In this document: one piece after another, positions 37,876-48,151 of the stretch
Layout of the letters: each line of letters starts with the position of its first letter
Position numbering within the stretch: position 1 is the stretch's first letter
Assembly: GCA_029834535.1 (NCBI GenBank)
Contig: JAQMWT010000040.1
Coordinates: forward strand, 124,001-188,000
Length of the DNA stretch: 64,000 nt
Direction: 5' to 3'
Source: Chrysophaeum taylorii
Taxonomy: Eukaryota > Sar > Pelagophyceae > Pelagomonadales > Pelagomonadaceae
The notes under the pieces: model-generated
Seen by the model: only the letters and a program-made list of their open reading frames with translations
Told to the model about the DNA's origin: nothing
Databases searched by the model: none
Made by a program: the position numbers and the translations under genes

Positions 37876-39027
37876 TCAGAATATGCGGAGGCCGGTTTCG
37901 GGGTCGACGGGGCCAGTGAAGACGCGGCGGATGCGCACGATCTCGTTCTCTTCGGGGACTTCAAAGGAGGGGTCTTGGACGGGCGGCGGCGGGTCGGGGG
38001 GTCGCATGGGAAAGGCGCCGGCGTAGGGATGGGGTTTTGTCATGTCGTAGACGGGTTTGCGGGCCTCTTCGACAGAGGATTTCGGGGCGCGCCACGGAAT
38101 CGTGTGGATGCCCGCGTAAATTCCGAGATGAGTGTCGCCCTCTTTCCAGTTATAGGCTACGTAAAACGGAGACTCCAAGTCGCGCCCCTCGTTCCCCTCG
38201 AGCTCGGCACTGATTTCCATGTTGAGAACCCAGGCGTCGCCGGGGGGAATTTCGTAGGGCGTCGGCTCGCGGCACAGCCATCGCCACTTGAATTGTTCCT
38301 CGAGGGGTTTGGGAGCGTTGGGCTCTCGCGAATCGAGGGTGAAATAGACGTCGCAGACGCACAACGTCCGAGAGGCGTGTTCGTTCGCAATCCTGAGAGA
38401 TACGTTGACCACGCACTGATCCTCGGGCTGGACGGTCTCTGGCGTGATCGTGAAAGGTCTCCTCACCACCCCGGGCAACTTATGAACGTGCGGCTCGGGT
38501 AGCTTTGGTTCGACGCTCGAATCGAGCAATAATTCGTCGAGGATACGTATCTCGTCGTCGATGTCCATCTCGTCGCGCATTTTTTTTAAATCGGGCTTCT
38601 CCGACTCCCGTTGGATGTTGAACTCGAACTCGACATCGGCCGGATACGTCGCACCGCAGTGGCGCAGCAGGAACTCGACGTCGCACCAGACCTTGTACGC
38701 GGCGACGAATCTATCGTCTTCGCACGCGTACTCCTCCAGGTGCTCGAGCTTGCCCGCGGCCGAGCCCGATGGCTTGCCGTTGTAGGTCGAAAACACCCAC
38801 ACCCGAAACGCCTTGTCCATCAGCTGCACCCACGACCGACGAAAGGTGCTCATCTTCTCGTGAACAAACAGCATCGGTTCGCGCGCGGCGACTTCCTCCT
38901 CGCTCATCCGAAACACCTCCACCACGGCCTCGACCCGCTCGCCCTCCACCAAGTCCAGGGACCTTCCCGCTACTACTTTGAAGTACGTCTGCCGCCAGTG
39001 CTCCACCTTGATGGCGAAGAGGCCCAT
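37876..39027 (-). CDS. 383-aa soluble protein of unknown function
   Basis: Single frame from ATG 39027 (MGLFAIKVEHWRQTYFKVVA). It has balanced composition, with no leader or membrane helix. Residues ~1-150 are mixed alpha/beta with WVQLMDKAFRVWVFSTYNG. Residues ~185-320 look like a beta-sandwich: FTITPETVQPEDQCVVNVSL, RTLCVCDVYFTLDSREP and SPFYVAYNWKEGDTHLGIYA. The end is Pro-rich (MRPPDPPPPVQDPSFEVPEE). No signature known to me. It is divergent from the TMEM184-type gene, with 155 bases between ATGs. Confidence 0.7.
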   Translation of the reverse strand: MGLFAIKVEHWRQTYFKVVAGRSLDLVEGERVEAVVEVFRMSEEEVAAREPMLFVHEKMSTFRRSWVQLMDKAFRVWVFSTYNGKPSGSAAGKLEHLEEYACEDDRFVAAYKVWCDVEFLLRHCGATYPADVEFEFNIQRESEKPDLKKMRDEMDIDDEIRILDELLLDSSVEPKLPEPHVHKLPGVVRRPFTITPETVQPEDQCVVNVSLRIANEHASRTLCVCDVYFTLDSREPNAPKPLEEQFKWRWLCREPTPYEIPPGDAWVLNMEISAELEGNEGRDLESPFYVAYNWKEGDTHLGIYAGIHTIPWRAPKSSVEEARKPVYDMTKPHPYAGAFPMRPPDPPPPVQDPSFEVPEENEIVRIRRVFTGPVDPETGLRIF

Positions 39028-39182
39028 TTTTTTATTTCTTTGTTTGTTAAAGGGTTTGTATGTTTTTCGGGCCCACGCTAAAAAAGGGTTTAGGAGTAAT
39101 AATAATAATAATAAAAGCTGTCAAAAAAGAATTAGGGCTAGTCTCGAAAGCGTTTTTTCCATCGTCACCGAAATCAAGTACG

Positions 39183-40482
39183 ATGCCTTTGACTATCGGC
39201 GACCTGACGTCGCGTTTCGACCCGTCGAAGCGGGACGTCGGCGCGCAGTTCGACATATGGCTGACGCTGCTCGCTCTGATCGCGTGCATGGAAACCTTTG
39301 GGGTGTGCTGCCTCGCGACCTGGCGATTCGCAAGAAAGGTTTACAACGTTCGGCTGCAACGATGGACGATGCGCATCATGTTGATCGGACCCGTCTACTC
39401 GTGGTTGATGTGGGTCTCGTTGTGGACCCCCTCGCTCGACTACTTCATCGCGATCCCCGTCGGCTTCTACGAAGCTTACGCTTTCTACTGTTTCTACGCG
39501 CTTCTCGTATGCTTCGCCGACGGCGAGGACCGCGTCATCATGGCCCTCAGCAGCCTCCCTGGCCCTCCGACAGCCTACGTCTACTACCCCTTCTTCGGGG
39601 AAACGGTCAACTGCGGCGCGCACTACACGCCTCTCTTTGGCGGACGAGTACAATACGCGAAGCTCGCTCGGTTCGGAACGTCGAGGGAACTTTTAGGGTT
39701 TTTGAGACGCGGCGTCACCCAAGCGATGATCATCAAACCTCTCGCCGTGGTCGTCATGCTTCTCATGAACTTGTACGGCTACATCAACTACGCGAACTAC
39801 GCGAGAATTTTCTCCATCGTATCCCTCTGGCTCGTCGCCAACTCGCTCACGCAACTCTACCACGTCATCCTCCCCAGGATCCGAGGCCTGGGCGGCGAGA
39901 AGTTGTTTGTTGTTCTCCTCTTGATGATCGTCGTCTTGATCATCCAGGACACCGTCGTCTCCGCGCTCCTCATCAACTCGGGCACCTCCTCGGCCACCTC
40001 CGAGCTCCCGACCAGACTCATCTTCATCCTCACCATCCTCGAGTTCACCGCCTTCGCGACCATCTTTTACCGCCTCCTCCCGCCCGAAAAGTTTGCCCAG
40101 ATCGCCTGGACCAACTCCAACGCCAACCTCACGAACCTCGCCCCCCCCCCCCCTCGCCATGTCCGTCAAGGACTTCATCTGGGTCATCGTCGATCCCCGG
40201 ACCATGTTCTCCATCCCGCGCGGCCGTGTGTGAGTGCTTCTTTCTTTCTTTCTTTCTTTCTTCTTTTTTTGGATCACCCTCTCCTCCCTCCTGTGCAGGC
40301 AACGAGAACCCTCCTTCTCGATGATCGCGGGGGATAATAATAATAACAATAATAATGGTCGCTGTCACGCACCAGACCCGGACATCTTCGGCGTCAAGGA
40401 AACCAAGCTCGATCGCGGCGACGACGACGACGACGCCGCCGGCCTCTTCTACGACGAGCACTCCCCCCTCATCAAGAACTGA
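39183..40482 (+). CDS. TMEM184/Ost-alpha family membrane protein
   Basis: ATG 39183 (MPLTIGDLTSRFDPSKRD). Seven hydrophobic helices follow, with the family's cues: MRIMLIGPVYSWLMWVSLW, FIAIPVGFYEAYAFYCFYAL, VTQAMIIKPLAVVVMLLMNL and LTQLYHVILPRIRGLGGEKL. This matches the solute-transporter-alpha (TMEM184, Ost-alpha) family, whose members sit in vacuolar, endosomal or plasma membranes. After helix 7 the usual amphipathic tail is encoded in another frame: SVKDFIWVIVDPRTMFSIPR. The frame changes at a run of 13 C at 40141-40153; a run of 12 would keep it. A 69-base intron (40230-40298, GTGAGTGC...CTGTGCAG) then leads to an acidic last exon ending EHSPLIKN. The C run is either an assembly/sequencing error or a real disruption. 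Confidence 0.8.
40230..40298 (+). other. intron of TMEM184-like gene
   Basis: Donor GTGAGTGC at 40230, acceptor CTGTGCAG ending 40298, with a CTTT tract inside. Joining gives IPRGRV/QREPSFSM in the tail frame. Confidence 0.65.
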
Positions 40483-40999
40483 GAACCTTGTTGTTGTTAT
40501 TATTATTAGGGATCCGTCAAGTTTGGTCAAAAAGTTTTTTGGTGAATTTCTTTCATGTTTGCTCGATTTTGATGTATGATTAAGGAAAAACTCACATGTG
40601 TGGTCACTTTCCATAGAAGTTAGGTCAGTTAAGTTTGGTCACTCCGAAGTTGCATTAAGTTTGATCAATCAATCCTTCAAGTTTGATTAATTTCCTTGTA
40701 AGTTTGGTCAACAAGTTTGATCACTACTCCTCAAACTTCCACAGTATTGACCAAACTTCGGCTTTTTAAATCAAACTTAAGAAGGCTTTTCAAGGGGGCG
40801 CGTGAGCGCTTTTGGTGCGAAAATGCTGTAAAAACGAGAGCTAGGTGCTGCAGCCACGCAGAATCTACCGTGGCGTTACACGCGCGGCATGGGCACCCCC
40901 CCATGACCGCCTTAGAAGGAGGTCCATCCTAAGACAGCGCGGCGATACGCAAGGAGAGCGGGTAGCGACGCGCGGCCTCGAGAGCAGATTCCCACGGCT

Positions 41000-42838
41000 T
41001 GGCGTATTTAAGCTGGGCCCATTCTCGTACCTTCCATCGTTCGTAGAAGCCACCCAAACCGCGACTCACCACGGTGGTGTTGCCGTGGTCGTGCGTCATT
41101 CTTCAGCAACAAGCGGACATCGGACACCAGACTTACATGGTCTGCGTGAGACGGATCACCCCATTCTGCATCCCAAAATCCGAGAGGGAGCGTCTTTGAT
41201 AATCGACTCGGGGTCGAGAACGCGAAACTCGACGACCTCGAGAAACTGCGCGAGCAACGCCCCTCGAGCACCCAAAGATTGTAGTCCCACACTTGTGCGG
41301 GACCGTACAGGACCACGTTCAGGAGTTCCTCACCGTCGCGTACCCGATCCGGAGTTAGCTGTCCAGCTTGATCATGGGACGGCAACGCGAGCACGTGCCG
41401 TTACGCCAGCATAAACAACTCGCACGACCGTAAGAGAACACCTCCTTATCCTCCTCCTCCTCGCGCATCTCGACAACCCCGCCCTGCCGCAAGATCTCCC
41501 CGGGAGCTGCTGCTGCACCGTCGAGCACTGTACGAGAAAGTCGGCAAATACAAGCTGCGGCGCGAAGGGATGTCAAGACGTCGACAGCCTCGTTCCGGAA
41601 GATCGCCGACACCACCCCTGTAATTCTAACCCAGTCATCAGTACGAGTCTAAAATATGACAAGTTTGATGTGATTGTTCGAAATTTGATCACACCAAATT
41701 GAATGCCTCCAAGTTTGACCATACACACGCATCAACATGCGAACACTCGCAGAACAACATATACAAACAAGGCCTGCGCAAGACAACGCTGATACCACGC
41801 TGTTTCGTCGCCCAAGATTATTCGGATGCGCCTTATTAGTTCGATGTTTATGACAGACTACAGCGAACGATCCCGGTTCGTCATCTCGTGCCTTTAGCGG
41901 ATGACATTGTTGCAGATGTCTATCAAACGCATATGCCGAGAAGAGCCGCCTGACTGACTAACTAACTAACTAACTTCAGACCTCTCCCGAGCATGGGAGC
42001 CAGGCCGGACCGGCAGGAGCCGGTACGGAATCACGGAGGAAAATCACGCAGTTGGGGCAGAGGCGAGGGACGAGGACGGACTTGTTGATGGTGGACCGCC
42101 ACTGCGCGGTCTTGTGCGAGGTCGTGCAAAAGCGTCGCAGGCCGCGGACGTGTTGGTCCACGAACAATCGACCTGTCCGTCGCGCTCTGCCCAACCGAGC
42201 GAACCCCATCCCAGCGCGGACTTTCCGGGTGCTAACCGGCCAGCGAGCCGCCTGACTTGCCCTCCATAAAGCCCTTGATGAGGACCGACACGGCCTCGCA
42301 GAAGTGCTTCGCGCGATAGCTGGATCTTTGTCGGCAAGAAGGTTCGGAGCAGGTGTGCCTTTTAGCACACGTGACGGTATTGTCTACTTGCACATCACAA
42401 CGACCAGCACGCACATAAAAGCTGCATCTTGCATATAGCACTTGAACGACAGCGCTGTCGCGCTGTAGACCATGATGTTGTACGCGCCGTCAACTTGCCG
42501 CCCGTGTCGAACATCATCTGCTGCAAGTCGGCCTCGAGAACACACATGCTGAACTTGGCATCTTGGTTAGATCGAGTAAAGTGGAGCCTCGCATTTGCGC
42601 GCTCTGAGCTGCGACAGCGTACTCGGCGATCTCTCGTAGTCGTTTACCTTCGTCTGGGCACGCGACTTCTTGTTTTCTTTCTCGGCGTCGTGGTCAACCG
42701 ACGTCGGCGTGTTACCACCACGCTCCCGCTCGACCTGAGCGACGAAACCCGCATCGATACCGTGTTCGTTTCGAAGTCGAAGGACGCTCCGGAGTCTCAG
42801 TGCGACGTGCAGAACCGCTGAAAGCTTGATCACGGCGG
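41000..42838 (-). pseudogene. decayed coding-like sequence inside candidate transposon
   Basis: Minus-strand ORFs at 41008-41394, 41976-42368, 42232-42441 and 42567-42838 have protein-like stretches: ELLNVVLYGPAQVWDYNLWV, VDNTVTCAKRHTCSEPSCRQ and ENKKSRAQTKVNDYERSPST. They are in different frames and incomplete, with no intact gene. A CAKRHTC...C pattern might be a zinc-binding part of a transposase. I cannot place the family. Confidence 0.35.
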
Positions 42839-42851
42839 GCCTTGTTTTGTC

Positions 42852-44968
42852 TTTAAATGTCGACAAGTGCAGGCCAGTAAGTTCACCTACTCCCAATCTC
42901 TAACCCTAGTAAGTTCACCTGGTCTCATTACGTTCACCTGGTCGGTTAGTTCATCTAGTCCCAATCTCTAACCCCAGTAAGTTCGGTGTGAACCCACTCG
43001 TGCTCACACGCACTCACCCCACTCTCCTTTGAGCTCGTCGCTCTCACCCCCGCCAATCCAAGCTGCTTTGATCCGCACGCGCCGCCAACCCTTGAGTTTA
43101 CTCTAAACACCCCAGTAAGTTCACCTGGTCCCAGTTAGTTCACCTGGTCCCAGTTTGTTCATCTGGGCACTCAGCTCACCTAGTCCCAATCTCAAACCCC
43201 AGTAAGTTCACCTGGTCCCAGTAAGTTCACCTACAGTGCGCGTGTAGACGCCGGGAGGGGGCTTATCGGTATTGCGCAGCACGTGTGGGGTAGGGTGGAG
43301 TCGTCGACCCAGATGAGTATATCCTCGGGGATCCCGATCGACAGAGAGCCACGTAGAGCTGGACGTGGCAGAAGACGGGCTTCGCCAAGAGGACGCCGAC
43401 CTCGCGGGGCGTCTGGCCCTGGCTCTTGTTGATCGTTTGGCGTAGGCGGGCCTTAAGGGATACAGGTTGGAGGAGCCTCGGTGACAACGACACGATCGAT
43501 CATGTATCTGGTACCGTTGCAGTGGCCGTGCGACGGGTCGAGGTTGCGAAGACATTAAGCTCGCGATCAAAGTCAGCATGCCGTTGGTTGTCAGGGAGTT
43601 GAAAACTCTACTGTAAAGAGCGAGGCGTCGTCTTCCGACCCAGCCTAGTCAGCCGAAAAGAACTCCGACGCCTCGTCTCCGGGAAAAAAAGGCCGCGGTC
43701 ATGCGCGCGTTGTCAGCATCGACAACATCGTTTCGACGGGGCGTGAGAATGGCGCGCTGAAAGAGCCGCCGCGGGTCGTGGAAATAGTCTGCGAGGTCGC
43801 CGTAGACGGCTTGGAGGATCACTGTCTGGCTCTCGCGCCTACCTGATCCTTACCCTAAATCGAGGGACAAACAGACAGACAGACAGACAAACATCTGTCG
43901 ATTAGTAGTTAGGACAAGTGCAGGCCAGTAAGTTCGCCAGTAAGTTCACCTGGTCCCAATCTCTAACCCCAGTAAGTTCACCTGGTCCCAGTAAGTTCAC
44001 CTAGTCCCAATCTCTAACCCCAGTAAGTTCGGCGTAAGCCCACTCGTGCTCACATCCACTCACCCCACTCTCCTTCGAGCTCGTCGCTCTCACCTCCGCC
44101 AATCTAAGCTGCTTTGATCCGTACACGCCGCTAGCCCTTGCGTTCACTCTAAAAACCCCAGTAAGTTCACTTGGTCCCAGTAAGTTCACCTGGTCACTTA
44201 GTTCACCTAGTCCCAATCTCAAACCTCAGTAAGTTCACGTGGTCTCAGTAAGTTCACCTACCGTGCGCGTGTAGACGCCGGGAGGGGGCTTATCGGTATT
44301 GCGCAGCACGTGTGGGGTAGGGTGGAGTCGTCGACCCAGATGAGTATATCTCCTCGGGGTTGCCGACCGACAGAGAGCCACGTAGAGCTGGACGTGGCAG
44401 AAGACGGGCTTGGGAAAGAGGACGCCGACCTCGCGGGGCGTCTGGCCCTGGCTCTTGGTGATCGTTTGGCGTCGGCGGGCCTTACGGGATACAGGTTGGA
44501 GGAGCCTCGGTGACAACGACACGATCGATCATGTATCTGGTACCGTTGCAGTGGCCGTGCGACGGGTCGAGGTTGCGAAGACATTAAGCTCGCGATCAAA
44601 GTCAGCATGCCGTTGGTTGTCAGGGAGTTGAAAACTCTACTGTAAAGAGCGAGGCGTCGTCTTCCGACCCAGCCTAGTCAGCCGAAAAGAACTCCGACGC
44701 CTCGTCTCCGGGAAAAAAAGGCCGCGGTCATGCGCGCGTTGTCCGCATCGACAACATCGTTTCGACGGGGCGTGAGAATGGCGCGCTGAAAGAGCCGCCG
44801 CGGGTCGTGGAAATAGTCTGCGAGGTCGCCGTAGACGGCTTGGAGGATCACTTTCTGGCTCTCGCGCCTACCTGATGCTTACTCTCGCGCCTACATGATC
44901 CTTACCCTAAATCGAGGGACAAACAGACAAACAGACAGACAAACATCTGTCGATTAGTAGTTAGGACT
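42852..44968 (-). mobile_element. repeat A, tandem dimer (copies 2 and 3) with 13-bp TSD
   Basis: Copy 2 is 42865-43914 and copy 3 is 43916-44966, both in the same orientation and joined with a single base between them. The whole insert is flanked by an exact 13-base direct repeat GCCTTGTTTTGTC at 42839-42851 and 44969-44981. On the left it starts TTTAAATGTCGAC, the reverse complement of the 3' terminus of retroposon B. Read on the minus strand, the insert therefore has the B-type 3' end and the B-type 13-bp duplication. So it entered as one unit, most likely by the same reverse-transcription machinery. Confidence 0.85.
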
Positions 44969-45182
44969 GCCTTGTTTTGTCAGCGAACAGTATGTTTGCT
45001 CTCTAAGGGTACAAGTTTAGTCGGCCAAGATGCGGATTGACTAAACTTAAGTGACCAAACTTGTTGAGGGTTTACGGTGACCAAACATATATGGTGGTTG
45101 GAAACTTGACTTTTCCCAAGTACAGTCAGTACCCCCGGGTTCAGTCAGTACAACTACTACTACTACTGGGTCTCGGCGTCGG

Positions 45183-45314
45183 AAAGAAAATAAAAGAAAA
45201 TAAAAGAAAATAAAAGAAAAGAAAAGAAAATAAAAGAAAAAAAAAGAAATTAAAAGAAAATAAAATAAAACAAAAGAAAATAAAAGAAAATAAAAGAAAA
45301 TAAAAGAAAGAAAG
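45183..45314 (+). repeat. (AAAATAAAAG)n microsatellite before a start codon
   Basis: An imperfect 10-base A/G-rich repeat runs to within a base or two of the ATG at 45315. The minus strand is a long pyrimidine tract. It replaces what should be the 5' leader of the downstream gene, so it may be an expanded untranslated region or part of an intron. Confidence 0.75.
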
Positions 45315-46511
45315 ATGCCGACGACCAGAGGATACACGGCCAAGGCGTTCCAGGGCGAGCCACTGGGGTGCGTCACCGACGAGCGTCTGGAATGCGCTGC
45401 GGGATTTGCGTGCGAGCACACCCCACCGATGAGCGAGGAACGGTGGCGTTGCCTGCGGCAGGAGTTGCTTTTGAACAAGCCGACCCCCCGGCGAAACGAA
45501 AAGTTTGTTGTGGTCAAGCAGGCCTCCTTCGGCATGGTCAACTCCTTCCGCGGCGGACTGACGACGGGGGTCCTCCTCGCGGCCTTGACGCACCGAAGAA
45601 TCGTGCTGGATTGGCCCGACGTGAGCCGGAACTGGGGCGCGCTGCCGCCGGCGCGGTTCTACCCCGCGAGACAGCCCGAGCCCAACGAGTGGTGGCTCGG
45701 CGCCAACACCTCGACCTGGTCCGAGTCGGGAATGGAGCGCCGCGATGCCAAGGGGGCGGCGCTCGAGGAGGTGCGACTCGAGCGCGCGCGCCACGGATCA
45801 AATTTTCTCGAGGTCCAAGCCGGCGCGACGTCGCTCCCCCTCTCGCCCGGCGCTATCCAGTGCGCCGCCCGGCTTTTCGGCTCTTCCAACTGTGCGACCA
45901 ACGTCCGGTGCGTCCAAGGCGCCGCCTACCGCGTCTTGCTGGCGGAGCCGACCCCTCGCTTCGCCGATCGCCTGAGGGTGCTCCCCTTGGACGTTCCCTC
46001 CGTCGCCGAACGCGAGACCGCCGCGACCGTCGTCGGGTTGCACCTCAGGTCGTGGCCCACGGCGATGGAAGGCCACGACGCCCCGCCGCGCAAGATGCCG
46101 ATCGAGGACTGGGCCCGCGCCTTCTTCGACTGCGCCGACGCTGCCCTCGATCAAATACCCAAAAACCCCGCACTCGTCGTCTATTTCGCTACCGACGAGC
46201 CCGCCTTTCGTGTCAACGCGACCGCTCGCTTCCCCAACGTCGTCTTTGGCGACGACGCGGTGACCCACACCCGGACCGCCCCCAAGCGCGGCGCGCTCCC
46301 GCGCTCCGCCCGAGGGGGAGACGCCGCCGTCCTCGACTGGTTCACCCTCGCCGACGCATCCCGCGTCTTCGTCGGGACGCGTGCATCAACCTTCTCCGAC
46401 GCCATTATCGACCGCGGCTGTCTCGGCCGTCTCCACCGCTTTTTTCAGCTCGGGAGCTCGGGCGACTGCGGCCAGAGGACCTGCGCGGACGCCTTGAATT
46501 TGCGGTCTTAG
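45315..46511 (+). CDS. fucosyltransferase-like GT-B enzyme
   Basis: 398 residues from ATG 45315. Features of alpha-1,6/O-fucosyltransferase-type GT-B folds: SFRGGLTTGVLLAALTHRRI then VLDW, the donor-site VVGLHLRSWPTAMEGHD (H-x-R motif), VVYFATDEPAFRVNATARFP, and DWFTLADASRVFVGTRASTF near the C-terminus. These enzymes move fucose from GDP-fucose to glycans or Ser/Thr in ER/Golgi. Paired cysteines (CVTDERLEC, CAAGFACEHT, CGQRTC) suit a lumenal protein. No signal anchor is seen at this start, and a microsatellite abuts the ATG, so an upstream exon with the membrane anchor may be missing. Acceptor unknown. Confidence 0.7.
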   Translation: MPTTRGYTAKAFQGEPLGCVTDERLECAAGFACEHTPPMSEERWRCLRQELLLNKPTPRRNEKFVVVKQASFGMVNSFRGGLTTGVLLAALTHRRIVLDWPDVSRNWGALPPARFYPARQPEPNEWWLGANTSTWSESGMERRDAKGAALEEVRLERARHGSNFLEVQAGATSLPLSPGAIQCAARLFGSSNCATNVRCVQGAAYRVLLAEPTPRFADRLRVLPLDVPSVAERETAATVVGLHLRSWPTAMEGHDAPPRKMPIEDWARAFFDCADAALDQIPKNPALVVYFATDEPAFRVNATARFPNVVFGDDAVTHTRTAPKRGALPRSARGGDAAVLDWFTLADASRVFVGTRASTFSDAIIDRGCLGRLHRFFQLGSSGDCGQRTCADALNLRS

Positions 46512-47526
46512 TAGTAGGACTTTCGACGACGCCCGAGGATATAACCAACCAACCAACCAACCAACCAACCAACCAACCAACGAACGAACGAACGAACGAA
46601 CTACAGTGCATGGGGCGTAGGCGAATACCAGCGCAGTGGCGCGGGGGATCAGAATCGCGGGCCGTTTAGACCAGACGAGACCAGACGAGACCAGACGAGA
46701 GACGAGGGGGGTAGAAAATTGTGGGCGAGAAGAACTTTTCGTGGTCTGTCGTGTTACGCGCAAAAAAAAGAAGCCAGCGAGTCCGCGCGCTACTTTCGTG
46801 GTTCCTTTCTCCCCTTTCGGCGGACGAGACCCTCGAGTCCGCTGTTGAGAAAACACTACCAAACGCTCTCGACACACACCTTGAACGCCAAGGGCCGGCA
46901 TCACCCCGCTGGAGGCCTTCGGCGTGGCTACGCACTGTAGCACGTGAGCGAGTCTCGCGGGGTCCAACGGATACCCGCGCGAGTATATTGGCGGACCTCG
47001 CGTCGACAGGTGTCCGCCGGCTGCGGCCTCAGAGCACGTTCCTTCATCATCCCCCTTCATCATCCCGCGGACGCGTACGCGCGCCCGTTTTTTTTGCTGG
47101 GCGGCCACTCGAGGACCTCCTCGAGGTGTCACGAAGAAGCACGTCGTCACATTCAAAATGCACCCTCAAAAGGGCGCCGACGCGCAAGTTCCGACCTCAG
47201 CGTCAGGTATTTACGCGCCACCACCACGAAGAGATGACAAAAACGGCGCACAAGGAAAATCTGGCACAGGAAATTCGTTTAGAGCTCTCCTCATTGCAAC
47301 TGGCACGCTGGGATTGTAGGTGCTACCACGCTTTTGAGCAGTTCTCGATTCCGGGTGTCGACACCGACGTGGTCGTCGAGATTGCTGATTCAAGTGATGC
47401 ACTTTTGAGGCAGTCCGCTCATCGTTGGCGTTCTGGCAGAAAGAAGGCTACGCTCAATTGATCATTCATTACCCTTTTGTTTTGGTTGAAGTGCTGTCGA
47501 CGCCGACCAAGTATAACGAGCTCGCG
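46512..47526. other. intergenic with AACC/AACG and AGACG repeats
   Basis: An (AACC)n then (AACG)n tract at 46540-46600 and ACCAGACGAG repeats at ~46669-46700. A 246-residue plus-strand ORF (46721-47461) has no recognisable motif and a shifting composition; I do not call it. The last part precedes the thylakoid-protein gene. Confidence 0.4.
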
Positions 47527-47847
47527 ATGATGAAGGTTTGCGTTGCTCTTTTGTGTGTCGGTGTATCCGCCCTCGCGCCGCCGGTGCAGCGGTTGGCGAC
47601 ACCCATTAAGGCCGTTGCGCCGGCCGTAGTAACGGTGATGCCGCTCGCCGCGTTCGCCGAGGAGGGCTACGAGTACGGCGCGGTAGCTGCCCCCCCCTGG
47701 GTACTCCCACTCGGAGCATTCCTCGTCATCGCCACGGCGCTCCTTCCCATCGCGCTCCAAGCGGGCGACGACGCCCAGCGCGAGATGGCCGAGCGCGACG
47801 CCGACACATTCGGCAAGCGGTCGCCTCTCGACAAGAAGAAACGCTAA
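47527..47847 (+). CDS. small thylakoid membrane protein with bipartite leader
   Basis: ATG 47527, 106 residues. Residues 1-16 are a signal peptide (MMKVCVALLCVGVSA) followed by LAPPVQRL. An Ala/Leu-Ala-Pro just at the predicted cleavage resembles the ASAFAP-type motif that marks plastid import in stramenopiles. A second hydrophobic stretch ending VTVMPLAAFA, then EEGYEYG, looks like a thylakoid transfer signal. The mature part (~58 residues) has one TM helix, WVLPLGAFLVIATALLPIAL, and a charged stromal end (AQREMAERDADTFGKRSPLD). Size and plan are those of small photosystem-associated subunits. I cannot name the subunit. Confidence 0.7.
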   Translation: MMKVCVALLCVGVSALAPPVQRLATPIKAVAPAVVTVMPLAAFAEEGYEYGAVAAPPWVLPLGAFLVIATALLPIALQAGDDAQREMAERDADTFGKRSPLDKKKR

Positions 47848-48149
47848 TTATTAAAGTATATCAGGAGGACGATCGAGAAAAAAAAAGTGGTCCTCCCGTG
47901 GGTTGTGGCGATGGGTTCGGCGTCTGGAAAACCCCATGTCGAGAGCGATGTCGGCGACTCGGAGGTCGTCTTTGTCGCCGTCGAGGGCATGGTCCTATCG
48001 TGGCCCTTGCGTTGTCGTCGGGATGATGAAGACGAGATTATTGACCAGGCGAGAACGAGGTGAGTCTCGGGGACTGCTGCAGCAGGAGGCTGGATTTGGT
48101 CGAAGATCAATAGCGACGACGCCGCATTTATTGACTCGCATAGATAAAT
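47848..48149. other. 3' flank, nothing recognised
   Basis: Short ORFs only. It ends where repeat A copy 4 begins. Confidence 0.4.
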
Positions 48150-48151
48150 AC

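Larger units (their letters stand above)
40516..45110. mobile_element. candidate DNA transposon with subterminal repeats
   Basis: Both ends are crowded with the 11-mer AAGTTTGGTCA and close variants. On the left (40516-40790) it occurs about eight times in both orientations. On the right (45012-45110) there are about four, mostly inverted, and two more lie near 41660-41730. GTCAAGTTT at 40516-40524 is inverted at 45102-45110, a possible 9-bp terminal inverted repeat. Subterminal arrays of a short motif are typical transposase-binding sites in DNA transposons. Inside, minus-strand pieces such as CAKRHTCSEPSCRQRSSYRA (~42260-42400) look like decayed protein. No complete transposase or target duplication is seen, so class and exact ends are open. 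A 2.1-kb A dimer is inserted at 42852-44968; without it the element would be about 2.5 kb. Confidence 0.45.

Noticed and set aside
38978-40324. 448-residue plus-strand ORF
   Set aside because: Off-frame shadow over the TMEM184-like gene, without hydrophobic helices.
43208-44608. Repeated ORFs of ~116-123 residues in A copies taken as host genes
   Set aside because: They are part of the dispersed repeat A and are conserved because the repeat is young.
40516-45110. AAGTTTGGTCA arrays considered as telomeric or centromeric repeat
   Set aside because: Copies are few, scattered and in both orientations at two edges only; no TTAGGG-type unit.
45368-46669. 433-residue plus-strand ORF
   Set aside because: Off-frame shadow of the fucosyltransferase-like gene.
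46721-47461. 246-residue plus-strand ORF
   Set aside because: No recognisable domain, uneven composition, and overlaps simple repeats; kept as intergenic.
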